A stretch of 28,628 nt of DNA from Lichtheimia corymbifera B2541. Taxonomy: Eukaryota; Mucoromycota; Mucoromycetes; Mucorales; Lichtheimiaceae. The notes beneath the pieces were generated by a model. That model did not search any database, was not told where the DNA came from, and saw only the letters and a list, made by a program, of their open reading frames with translations. Positions 1-9,388 of the stretch are shown piece by piece (the stretch's first letter is position 1; every line of letters begins with the position of its first letter). Made by a program: the position numbers and the translations under genes. Location: NCBI GenBank assembly GCA_000697475.1, contig JNEU01000662.1:1-28628 (forward strand), read 5' to 3'.

Positions 1-330
1 TTATAACATTGAACATATATATATCATGAGTATCCTTAGCAATAAAGATCATCACTTATTACAGCAATATCAAAAGTATTATCATTGGCCACTGATCTAA
101 TCAGCCATACGATAACGACACAACATACCGGATCTTCTTGATCGGTATTATCTTTTTGTACATCATTGTCATCTTATCTTGTTTATGCTGCGCCCTCCAT
201 CATTACTTCGCCACATCCATATTACTTAGCCATCTTGATATACTTCAGCCCCATCCAACAATTATAAATAGTGGACCATCTTATAGAATAAAACATTATC
301 TTACGTTCTCTCTATTTTATTGTCTATTTG

Positions 331-450
331 CCTGTGTGGCACTTCTATCCTTCGTGGTCTATATTCCTGTGTGGTCTTATCCTTCGTGGTCTATTCTATT
401 CCTGTGTGGTCTCAATCCTTCGTGGACGTCGTCTATATTCTCCTGTGTGG
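331..450. repeat. Minisatellite inside the left arm, about 35-bp period
   Basis: CCTGTGTGG recurs at 331, 366, 401 and 442 (spacings 35, 35, 41), each time followed by an ATCCTTCGTGG-type block except after the last. The right arms hold only one or two copies, so the arms are unequal because of minisatellite expansion or loss. Internal tandem repeats of this kind are known from foldback transposons. Confidence 0.7.
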
Positions 451-500
451 ATCCAAAAAGAAAGACGACACGTCTTTCTTTTTGGTGTCGTCTTTCTTTT

Positions 501-769
501 TGGATCCACACAGGAATATAGACCACGAAGGATAGAAGTGCCACACAGGCAAATAGACAATAAAATAGAGAGAACGTAAGATAATGTTTTATTCTATGAT
601 CAGGTCCACTATTTATAATTGTATGATGGGGCTAAGTATATCGATATAGGGCTAAGTAATATATATTGAGTGTGGCGAAGTAATGATGGAGGGCGCAGCA
701 TAAAGATGCCAAGATGATTGTATGCAAAAGATAATACCGATCAAGAAGATCAGGTATGTTGCTGCGACA
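501..769. repeat. Right-arm copy A of the foldback element (direct repeat)
   Basis: It is nearly identical to copy B at 771-1027. Both start with TGGATCCACACAGGA and end with GTTGCTGCGACA. Copy A carries an extra stretch of about 20 bp in which GGGCTAAGTA is doubled, and lacks a short GACGACGT segment present in copy B. The high identity suggests a recent duplication of one arm. Confidence 0.8.
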
Positions 770-770
770 T

Positions 771-1027
771 TGGATCCACACAGGAGAATATAGACGACGT
801 CCACGAAGGATAGAAGTGCCACACAGGCAAATAGACAATAAAATAGAGAGAACGTAAGATATTGTTTTATTCTATGATCAGGTCCACTATTTATAATTGT
901 ATGATGGGGCTAAGTAATATATATTGAGTGTGGCGAAGTAATGATGGAGGGCGCAGCATAAAGATGCCAAGATGATTGTATGCAAAAGATAATACCGATC
1001 AAGAAGATCAGGTATGTTGCTGCGACA
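771..1027. repeat. Right-arm copy B of the foldback element (direct repeat)
   Basis: Second tandem copy of the right arm, starting two bases after copy A ends. It keeps the GACGACGTCCACGAAGG segment that matches the left arm around 419-433, so it samples a slightly different part of the ancestral arm than copy A does. Confidence 0.8.
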
Positions 1028-1033
1028 AGCCAT

Positions 1034-1620
1034 TTTCAACTCGATGGAGTTATTTTGCGTCAAGAGAAAGGGGTATATACCGTAGGAAACGTTTGAGAAG
1101 GAAAGGAGTTCTCTTACAATGCTACATTTTGCGTATAATTGGATCCTGTCGAACCTTCTTTGGTACATCATCAAACATCTACTAACAAAGCAATGACAGG
1201 TCTTACTGCATCTTACATCACCCATAGTGTTCACCCTCCTAATAAAGTCAAATGTTGTTGCTAGAGCGCACGTAGACTTATCCACTTTGATGCATCCCTC
1301 AATTTTGTTTCCATTATCGTCCTTGCATCATCACACCTTCTTTACATCTGCTAGGTCGATATGTAATATGTTAGCCGTCCTCTATTCTCTCAACCTTACT
1401 CTTCAAATTCAACCGTTAAAGTCATTATCACAGCTCCGTACCATATACCAGATGATATACAACGACACGTGCAGGAGCAACCTTCCCTCTATTATGACAA
1501 AATTGACTACTGTGATCCAGCGTTGGGCAGGTACAAATTGCCACAGCATTGCTTTTTCTCGTAAGGTCAACTCACTCTATTCCGTAAGGCATATGCATGC
1601 TTCTTACAAGACCGATAACT
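1034..1620 (+). pseudogene. Possible decayed coding segment next to the foldback insertion
   Basis: One frame (codons starting at 1028, 1031 and so on) reads through as protein-like blocks, for example QLDGVILRQEKGVYTVGNV near 1037 and YYDKIDYCDPALGRYKLP near 1490, broken by in-frame TGA, TAA and TAG codons. If the foldback and one copy of AGCCAT are removed, the same frame continues into bases 46-108. A different plus frame has a longer uninterrupted stretch (1227-1622), but its Ser/Leu/Thr/His-rich composition looks like noise. I recognise no family. The reading could be chance, and confidence is low. Confidence 0.2.
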
Positions 1621-1633
1621 GAGTAGCATTTAT

Positions 1634-3385
1634 TACTTGATATAAGCTCCATTAATTATCAACAAGCAAACAGGAAGGGAATAAACAAAAGTCCAGTGGG
1701 TAATAGACGGTGTTTCTTTCTAGCTACTTTTCCATGGTTGTTTTCATCCATCGTAGTCGCCGCGATATGGCCATCTTTCAAGACACAAATGAAAAGAAAG
1801 GGACATTGCATGCTTCCTTTCAAGGACCAGTGAGGTATGAGGAGGGATCCATCACATAGTAATCATCGTATTGCCAAAAGACGCTTGCTTGTGCCATTGT
1901 TGTTACAGATGTCGTTGTGGACCTCACTGTAGTTGTCGTCATCGTCTCTATAAACAAAAGAAAACACGTCTTCAGAAAACACATAACCAAATCACCATCA
2001 ATTGCCATCACCACTTTCATAGCACTCAGAGGCGCATAGTTGTTCTCATTCATCCTCTCCATATGATTCCCCCATTTCCAGTCCTCGGCGAGTAAACACC
2101 AGCCTATCACGAAGAGCACTGCAGTCAAACGACCAAAAAGGTACAGGTTGGGAGTCGAACCCAAAGGAATGATGATGATGCCCAAAGATGCACTGCCTGA
2201 CCTTTCTCAATTCGTTATGAGCACACAAATACAGTAAGCGTCTTTTTCATTGTTTGGTCCATTGCGCTTGCCTTCTCCATGTACATAAACGCCCTTCGTT
2301 GTTGGTTACTAGAAACTGAAACCCCATGGTGTAGCGTAGTTGAGCCGAAGCAAAACTCCAAAGGAGCCAACGGCTTGTAACTAAACTTGCCCTCTACACA
2401 AGCTTACACGTCAATGGAACAAGCTCTGCTGTTGCATAGGGTTTGAATGTACCTGTTGACGCCAAGCGTAGAGCGGGAATAACGTTGAGCAAGAGGAAGC
2501 AACGATATCGCCATGGCAACCACGCTCATTCCTCAGCACTTGGACACACTTGAGTACGCCTGTTCAGAACTACATTAACACCTCACAACAACAAGAGCTC
2601 TATTTTATAATACATTACCCTGATCGAGATGTCGTGAATAGGTTGAAAGCAGAGGAGGGATAAAAAGGAAAAGGAGCGTTAAATCCCCCCACTGCTACTA
2701 CACCGAGACCACTCAATTACCTGCCACACACACCATCCACTCAGATACACTACATGCCCAAACCATCATCGTCTTCACGATAGACAATAATAGATTTACG
2801 TAATTAAAAGGAATGATCCTCACGTATAGCAAAAGGGTGTGTGTCATTTTACACTTTTCTGATAATGACATGATCCAACAACAGCCATTGCCTTGAAACC
2901 AGATCTCCAAGCATCCTCAGCCTGTTTTTTACTCAATCCATTGCGAATCATCCTTTTTTGCTGTATGCTTGATGGATAAAAAAAAGAAGTCCTTGACTTT
3001 GCATACATGTGCCAATCACGATCCAAACGATACAAAGATAACTAATACTTAAAATATTGCACAATCAAACATGGAATGGTTAATATTCCAGAAATTGTCA
3101 CCGCATCGCAAAGCTTCTTTTAATGCAAAAAGCCTCTCAGAATTGACGTCAATGGCCATTCTCTGCTGCTGTCAACTAGAATAAAATCATCCTGGGGCGA
3201 CCTTCTTGCGAGACATGATGACCAACAGTTTTACGTCTCACGCTTCATGCACTTTCAAACAAAATACTTTCGGATGCAGTGATCATTTTTGGCTTATTGA
3301 CCATATCATGATCAACATGAGAAAAGTGCCATACGGGCTATCATAGGCGGACCTTACTATAAACACCTGAAGGTAAATATTTGTC
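1634..3385. other. Gene-poor stretch with only weak coding hints
   Basis: No gene can be supported. A 121-codon minus frame (2185-1820) has a hydrophobic stretch (LTAVLFVIGWCLL) but no homology I recognise and a low-complexity Thr run. A 63-codon minus frame (3035-2844) and short plus frames near 3070-3280 look protein-like but are broken. This may be old gene debris or chance. No terminal repeats or RNA genes are seen. Confidence 0.4.
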
Positions 3386-3852
3386 ATGCATCTTCCACCA
3401 ATAGGATCGACCTTTCAACCCCTGGCCCAGGGCTTGTGGCACCATCCAAGTCCTTCTGCATCTTTAGCTCTACTATGAGTGAGGAGATTGACAATCAACA
3501 AAGACCATCTTTTATATAGCATCACGCTTATAGCATATGTAAAAACACAAAGATGCCCATAACTAAAAATCCTACAATGAAACGTGGGGTCTACAATCGA
3601 GCAAAGTTGTGCGGCTGGGTCAAGCGCACCTTTGTTCGATTGAAGACCCCACGTTTCATTGTAAAGTTTAGAGGTACAGGCACCTTTATGTTTTTACATA
3701 TGTTATAAGCGTGCTGCTATAGAAAATATGGTCTTTGTTGATTGTCAATCGCCTCACTCATAGTAGAGCTAAAGATGCCGAAAGGACTCGTTTGTACAAC
3801 TAAGCAGAGAGGGCGGGACTTTGAGGTTCAATTTTATTGGTGGAAATTGCAT
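3386..3852. mobile_element. Second foldback / MITE-like inverted repeat
   Basis: Two long imperfect arms (left about 3449-3612, right about 3624-3788) surround an 11-nt loop. Near the loop the arms share ACCCCACGTTTCATTGTA and its complement. Towards the outside they share CATCTTTAGCTCTACTATG followed by AGTGAGG. More diverged similarity, including CCACCAATA, continues out to about 3386 and 3852. No coding capacity and no certain target duplication are seen. The arms are more diverged than those of the 109-1027 element, so it is probably older. The structure would form a hairpin of more than 150 bp per arm if transcribed. Confidence 0.65.
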
Positions 3853-4449
3853 AATGGTTCCTGCCCCTATCGCAAGGTTCCAATGTTCGCGTGTGATATA
3901 CCGTACGGAACCATGGTATAGTTAACAAACCAGAAAAATTAGTTCACCCGAGAGTATCCGTGTGAAAGAATGGCATTGCTTGTCTCCAGAGATCGTACTC
4001 ATATAAGGTCATACATGTACAAAATATAGCGCATGCTGGGAGTCATCATACGTCTGAACATACGTATGCACTCATGTCATATTGTATCATAGCCCATTCT
4101 TTCTTAAACACAATCACTTAAGCTTACAATGGATCAAATTTATGTAACAATCATTATTGTTGTACCATACTAGGGGTTTGTTATCTTTGAAATACAAGCG
4201 TCTATTTAAACCTGTGTACAATCCTGCTGCCTATCGTCTATTAGCATATCAACAAGGAAGCTTTAATGAATGTGATGTGATAAAAACAACAAAAGCGTCT
4301 CTATACAATGAAGTAGACTATCTTTATATCCCGCCTTTCATTCCAGAAACTAGCCAAATGGATCACATGGAATCGGTGGGTATCATTATCGTTGCGTCAT
4401 TGAATACTTGGTTGCTACCGTCGTAAACGTCCTTTTCCAGAATCGCATA
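3853..4449. other. Intergenic stretch with one exon-like fragment
   Basis: Most of this stretch shows nothing. At 4174-4375 (plus) an open segment with protein-like composition (KPVYNPAAYRLLAYQQGSF near its start) lies between an AG (TACTAG, 4168-4173) and a GT (4376), like an internal exon. I could not link it to neighbouring exons and recognise no family. It may be gene debris. Confidence 0.25.
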
Positions 4450-5303
4450 CTAGCTGTTATGCATGCCTTGGCTCCACCATCCAATATCATCCATGGCGGC
4501 AAACTGACTTTCGTCAAAGGTACAAACCGTCTCATCCATCCCATCCAATCCATCATAATCCACGCAACATGATCCATCCTTCCTGCTGACGACGTACAAA
4601 GTAATCAAATCGACATTCCAGGATCATCCACCACTGTGCTTGATTGAGTCCATCCATCCATAGCCAATGCAAATCCAATACGTTGATACAAAGAACTCAT
4701 ACGATCGGTTGCTGACATGCTTCCTTTTCCATCCGGCAGTTGGTCAATCGCTTGCTTGTTCACTTTCTATCGTAGCTGAACCAGGTGATGAATGCTTGTA
4801 TTGCGCAGTAGTAGTAGTAGTTGATGGTTGATATGGCGACATTCATAGGGATCCGTATGTATTAAAGCCAAATTGATACACGTAAATAAAGCTGCTTCGA
4901 TACAATGGCTATCTGCTGTTCACATAAAAAAGGCTGCATGTAAAGAACGCTGTTTCAGATAATGGTGTAAAGGGCACGCTAATAGCAACTGCTGGAATGG
5001 ACGCTGTTACGATTGGTTGTGGTGGATGAGAGTGCAAGAGAGAGTGTTGTATCAAGAAACGCGGCTGTTGTAGAAGAGTGACAAAAAGGCTGTGCACACG
5101 CCATGGACTTGCCATTCAGTCAAAGACAATAGGATCAAGGCAGTTGTTGGATTGGCATGATGGGCTGAAACAGGACAATCGTTCGCAGGTTGTAGTTGGA
5201 CTTGAATTTGGCAACAGTTGAGATCAGAAGGAAGAGGCAAAAACCTGAAAGTGGAAGAGCTGGAAATTAAGTTGGGTACGCTGTCAGACACATCCATGGA
5301 CAC
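4450..5303 (-). pseudogene. Decayed minus-strand protein gene of unknown family
   Basis: Successive minus-strand segments in different frames each read as good protein: 5303-5052 (ATG start, including TTALILLSLTEWQVHGV), 5006-4607 (including IEAALFTCINLALIHTDPY and SATDRMSSLYQRIGFALAMD, with in-frame TGA and TAG), an overlapping frame near 4650-4560 (QWWMILECRFDYFVRRQQEG), and a final one ending in DDIGWWSQGMHNS and a TAG at 4452-4450. Two frame changes fall at ATGG/GGAT microrepeats (about 4655 and 4555), where slippage indels are expected. The simplest reading is a gene broken by several indels and stops. Intron-containing alternatives were not found. The family is not recognised; a fungal transcription-factor middle region is only a guess. 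Confidence 0.38.
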
Positions 5304-5335
5304 TATATATTACTGCTTGATGTTGAGATTACTCA

Positions 5336-5824
5336 CCTTGACCTCAAACTTGGTCAGAAGATGCATTCGGGTATGCTGATCAACTTTGTATTAATAAAGA
5401 ACCCATGCTTCATTTACAAATTTTGAATGGGAGGGTATAATGGGGGGTTTACTATGATGGACGGAAATTCCGCACCCGCCCGGATTCATGAAATGTCATT
5501 TAGTATGAATTACCTTGGGATCCCCACTCTTGGACTTGAAACTTGGTATGAAGGTTCTCTGAGTCACGCTGATCAACTCCATTCATTTAAAAAGCGTATG
5601 CTTCATTTTGAGAACTTTGATTGCGAACGGCCCAAATATAGGAGAAAGGATGGATGGGCGGGAACGTCCCCGATATTGCCCACCTTCAACTTGAAACTTT
5701 GACATAAGGTGCTCTCGGTGCTCTCGGACACACTGATCAATTTCGTCCTCATAAAGTCTCCACGCTTCACTATGAAAAAATAGAGAAACAAGTAACTTTA
5801 TACTTTACCTATGTTATAAGTGTG
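5336..5824. repeat. Three-unit degenerate tandem repeat related to the second foldback
   Basis: Units start near 5336, 5529 and 5682. They share a CTTGAAACTTGG-like start, then GCTGATCAACTT, then an ATGCTTCATTTT-like end. Between units a GATGGGCGGGAACGTCCCC-like spacer recurs (about 5457 and 5651). The third unit continues into CTTTATACTTTACCTATG followed by TTATAAGTGTG, which aligns over about 80 bp with the right foldback arm at 3636-3713. It carries no credible coding frame. Confidence 0.55.
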
Positions 5825-6280
5825 ATGGAGGTGTCGGGGGGGGGAGAAAAGGAGAGTATAGAGTCGAATGAAGTGGCAACTGGTGGTTACACACACTCAT
5901 GCACACGTCGTTGACAGGTTGCTGCATAAATTAGAGCATTCATCTGTTTCTTATGAGACGGGTAACCGAACCACTTGTATTCCATCCAAGCTATATTAAT
6001 CTACAAGCAAGCAAAAAGCCATCGCCTAGGAGCCCATTTTATAGAACGGTACATCAGCTATTGACCTACGCTACCACTGTCTTTCAACTATTGTATAAAG
6101 CCTAACATTGCCTGGCAACCAATCCTAATAGCCCTATTTGCATACCACCACCCATTCAACATCCCACAAGTAAAAGACTGTATCAGATCATAAACATACA
6201 TGCTTATTTGCAAAATTAAATGAGGGAAATGGATGATTATGCTACAATGTTTTATGGATGAAAGGGAGAGAGGGTGTTAC
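5825..6280. other. Intergenic, 3' flank of the NOP4 gene
   Basis: Begins with a G9 run (about 5837-5845) and otherwise shows nothing I can assign. The last part, nearest 6281, must include the 3' untranslated region and polyadenylation site of the minus-strand NOP4 gene. Confidence 0.4.
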
Positions 6281-8600
6281 TCAATTACGTTTGGGAGCAG
6301 GTTTCTTGTTGAAGTTCTTCTTGTTGGGTCTACCAGCAGGAGGCTTGCCAGCAAACTTTTTGCCACCTGGAGTATCCTTTTTCTTATTGAAGTTCTTCTT
6401 GTTGGGTCCACCAGTTTTGGGTCCACGTTCGGACTGAGCAAATTGTCTCTTGCTGTTGATCTTTATGTTGTTGCTATCGCTAGCCTTGCCACGGTTTTTG
6501 CGTCTTTCAACAACATCCTTGTTTTCGAGCGAGAATTCAATGATCAACCGCCTACCCTTGAAGACCTCGGGATTATTATTAAGGTATCGTAGAGCTGCAA
6601 GTGCGTGTGCGTGTGTGGTGAATTCCAAGAAACCATAGCCCTTGCTTCGAAGTTTTGATGTTTGGGAATCGACACGATCTTTGCTTCGTACAATCTTTGC
6701 TTGTTTGACCTTTGGTAAATACTGCCAGCCCTCTTCTTTTTCTTCCTTTGTCAAATCCGATCGAAGATTACGCTTGACTTGCTCTTTGAATTTCTGAACA
6801 GCAGAATGACCAAGCTTCTTGAGGTCAGAGTCGTCAACGCTAATGGGAAGATTGCGCACCGAAAGACGTGTTTTGGAGATAAACAAGGCAGGATCACGGC
6901 TCATTAATCGTTTACGAGTAGCAAAGGCCAATTGTCGTTTCTGAAGTTCAGCTTCGCTCATGGACTCTGCAGCTGGTGTACCAGGAAAGACGACACCTTC
7001 ATGCATCAAGTACAGATTGCGTTTGTCTTCCTTCCTTCTCAAATTCTCCTTTTCTTCAGTCAACTTGGTTGCATCCTTTCGTTCGACAGCTCGAGTGATA
7101 TCCAATACACGTCCATCCAAGGTGAATTTCAGACCACTGCCGGATCCAGCATCAGGGGTCAATATACTGTCAAACACGAGGCCCTTTTTCTTCTTTTCAC
7201 GATTGGTCATGAGCATTTCGGAATCGTTTGCTGCCTCATCATCGTCTCGAATAGCGCTGTTTTTGAATCGGTTGTATTCTTCAAGACATTTGTCAGCATC
7301 AGCCTTGTTCTTCATGCAAACAAATCCAGTGCCACGTGACAAGCCGCTCACTTTGTTGCGTGTGATTCGTGCGTAAATGACAGGTCCCCATTGCTTGAAA
7401 CTAGTGTTTTTATATCAAGATTAGTATGGCGATCCACAATGAGGCGATGATTCAACTTACATTTCTTTTAGACTCTCCTCTGTTGATTCAAACAAGAGAT
7501 TGCGGATAAAGAGTGTTTTACCCTCGGATGCTGCTGGTAGAGTGTGTTCTTTGCTGGATGACTTTTTCGCGTCCTGATCCGTCTCGGCTGAATCGTCAAC
7601 ATCCATGGGTTCGATATCTTCTTCCTCATCCTCATCCTCTTCTTCCTCATCCTCATCCTCTTCTTCGTCATCCTCATCTTCATCTTCACCATCGTCCTCG
7701 TCTTCATCGTCCTCGTCCTCATCATCTTCCTGTTGCTCAACACCAGCTTCAACGTCGGCATCCTCGGCCTCTGATTCAGATTCTTCCTCGTTATCACTGG
7801 AATCGTCGTCGCTGCTGCTGCTGCTGCTGCTATCCTCGTTCGAAGCATTATCCTCCTCCTTTTCCACTTGTGCTTCCTCTTGATGGTTCTCAGCCTTCTC
7901 ATAACGATCCTTTGATAATGACCAATCGACAGCAATCATACGACCGTGATGTTGTGTTGCATTGAGTTTTGCCATAGCCTAGACATGCCGTTCAGTATAC
8001 ATACAACAATACATAGATCACTCTTCACAGACATACCTTTTCAGCATCCTTGACCTTGTCAAATTGAACGAAACCGAAACCACGTAGAGGACCACCAGGG
8101 AATTTGCGTGGAAGAGAAACATCCTCTACTTGACCATGTTCTGAAAAGATACGACGCAGATCGTCTTCGTTGTACTTCCAAGGCAAATTGCGTACGATAA
8201 GACGTGCTGCTCGTGTACGTGCTTTTTTGTTGGGTTCTTCAGGGATTGCGAGTGCTGAAGATGGTTTCTGTCGCTTCTCGCCCAGTGCCGACTTGCGTTG
8301 TGCATAGTCCAACTTGAGACGACGACCCAAGAACTTTGCATTCTTCAACTTTTCCATAGCTTGTTGGGCATCATCGGTGACTGCAAAATGGACATAGCCG
8401 ACACCTTTGTTTTGGAACTGAGGATCGTCTTCTTTGACTTTGCCTTTGCTGCGATCGGCAACAACAAAGCAATTACGGATCGGGCCAATGTCGCTAAAGA
8501 ACTCTTCCAACTGTTTGCTGGTTGCATTTCTCGGTAGATTGCCGACGAATAGTGTCGAAACGGCCACTGGTTTACTGCTGTTACTATCGTCGTTGGCCAT
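6281..8600 (-). CDS. NOP4: Nop4/RBM28-type nucleolar RNA-binding protein (four RRMs)
   Basis: Nop4 (RBM28 in animals) is a nucleolar RNA-binding protein needed for 27S pre-rRNA processing and 60S subunit assembly. Exons are 8600-8037, 7978-7461 and 7400-6281, with introns of 58 and 60 nt (GTATGT/TAG and GTAAGT/TAG). The protein is 733 aa, close to yeast Nop4 (685) and human RBM28 (759). RRM1 is about residues 16-98 (LFVGNLP, GVGYVHF). RRM2 is 133-208 (LIVRNLP, RGFGFVQF) and is completed only by splicing exon 1 to exon 2 (AEK|AMAKLN). An Asp/Glu/Ser-rich linker of about 100 residues follows, then RRM3 at 342-430 (LFIRNLL, RGTGFVCM), also rebuilt across an intron, and a long RRM4 at about 539-652 (LSVRNLP, KGYGFLEF). 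The C-terminus is Lys/Asn-rich with repeated PNKKNFNKK. The ATG at 8600 is preferred to the in-frame one at 8627 because it has the better context (ATGG) and the upstream residues are only TFDTFFFY. It is divergent from the 9389 gene. Confidence 0.93.
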
Positions 8601-9388
8601 GTAGAAAAAAAAAGTGTCGAATGTCAAGCGGGAATACTTTACTCTCCACCTTTAGAAAATTGCCTTTGTGGCACCAAAGCCACCCTCTTTGATTCCTTTA
8701 CTGCCTCAGCATAAGCCTAATATTATTTGCCACCCAATATAAAAACGCATGCATTGATCTACAATAAAAGTACCTTAAATGCAAACAGATGAAATGGACG
8801 CAGGTGGTGGGGCATTTTTATATAGTAATTGACACCAAACGATTTACAAAATCAAGGGGTGTTGTTGGTGGAAAGAGAGAGAGAGAGAACGGCCAAGGAA
8901 TAAGATCTACTAAAGAGAGAGTACAAAACACGAGCTTGAGCTCTCCTTCTTGGTCTCAGTACTCCTTACAGCCACAGAAAACTACATTATCAGTATCCAG
9001 TGTTAGTCGTGAAAGCATACTAAAGATAGGTATGGATCGAGTGTATGTACGATCCCACCTCCTCGTCCTGATATTGCTGGTCAGCTCGTGTACTCCTTTT
9101 TTCTACTTCCCCTTAATACTCGTCCACTGCAAGTTTGAAATGCCGTAATACCTTTCAGGTAACATCCACTGCTAGCTGTAAGCTGAGAAGACATGATACA
9201 CTCCTACGAGTGACGAACCTCTTTTATTGTTCCCTTTCTTTCTCTTTCTCTTCACTCATTTTTCCCTCTTACATCCACCCTAGCCTCTCGTTATTCATCA
9301 GCCAGCTAGGTATGTATCTATATATGTGACAACATGGTGTGGGGTAAGCAAAAGAAATCTCGCTGACAAAAAAAATCATTAGTTAAAC
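8601..9388. promoter_or_regulatory. Shared divergent intergenic region (NOP4 / membrane-protein gene)
   Basis: This 788-bp stretch separates two divergently transcribed genes and must hold both promoters and 5' leaders. It contains a short (GA)n run at about 8875-8889, and pyrimidine-rich sequence at 9222-9272 before the plus gene, as is common in fungal promoters. Open frames at 8789-9148 and 9135-9329 are short, unconserved in appearance and probably chance. GAAAATTG at about 8655-8662 resembles an RRPE core, but the match is weak. Confidence 0.45.

Larger units (their letters stand above)
109..1027. mobile_element. Foldback (long inverted-repeat) element with a doubled right arm
   Basis: The left arm (109-471) is the inverted copy of two right arms (485-769 and 771-1027), which lie in the same orientation as each other. 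The outer ends match as inverted repeats around the shared core ACATACC followed by GATCTTCTTGATCGG. The innermost part is a perfect 30-bp inverted repeat (442-471 and 485-514) around a 13-nt loop. AGCCAT occurs directly outside both ends (103-108 and 1028-1033), a candidate 6-bp target-site duplication. No transposase frame is visible; the open frames inside are short and appear in arm copies on both strands, so I take them as chance. This fits a non-autonomous foldback/MITE-like element. The repeat structure is read directly; the mobile nature and exact ends are inferred, since the left terminus carries a few extra bases compared with the right. Confidence 0.72.

Noticed and set aside
138..1285. 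Short open frames inside the foldback arms
   Set aside because: They repeat because the arms repeat, occur on both strands, and have Cys/Ser/Leu-rich shadow composition.
1227..1622. 131-codon plus-strand open frame
   Set aside because: Ser/Leu/Thr/His-rich composition without motifs; another frame over the same bases looks more protein-like, and neither is convincing.
2148..2164. tRNA T-arm-like hairpin on the minus strand (TTGGG, loop TTCGACT, CCCAA)
   Set aside because: It matches the B-box, but no A-box, anticodon arm or matching acceptor stem lies upstream at tRNA spacing.
7513..7965. Plus-strand frames opposite NOP4 (Pro/His-rich and poly-Ser)
   Set aside because: They are antisense shadows of the acidic Asp/Glu tract; NOP4 on the minus strand explains the region fully.
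8789..9329. Two open frames in the divergent promoter region
   Set aside because: No recognised motif or splice partner; they overlap promoter/leader sequence with microsatellite and pyrimidine tracts.
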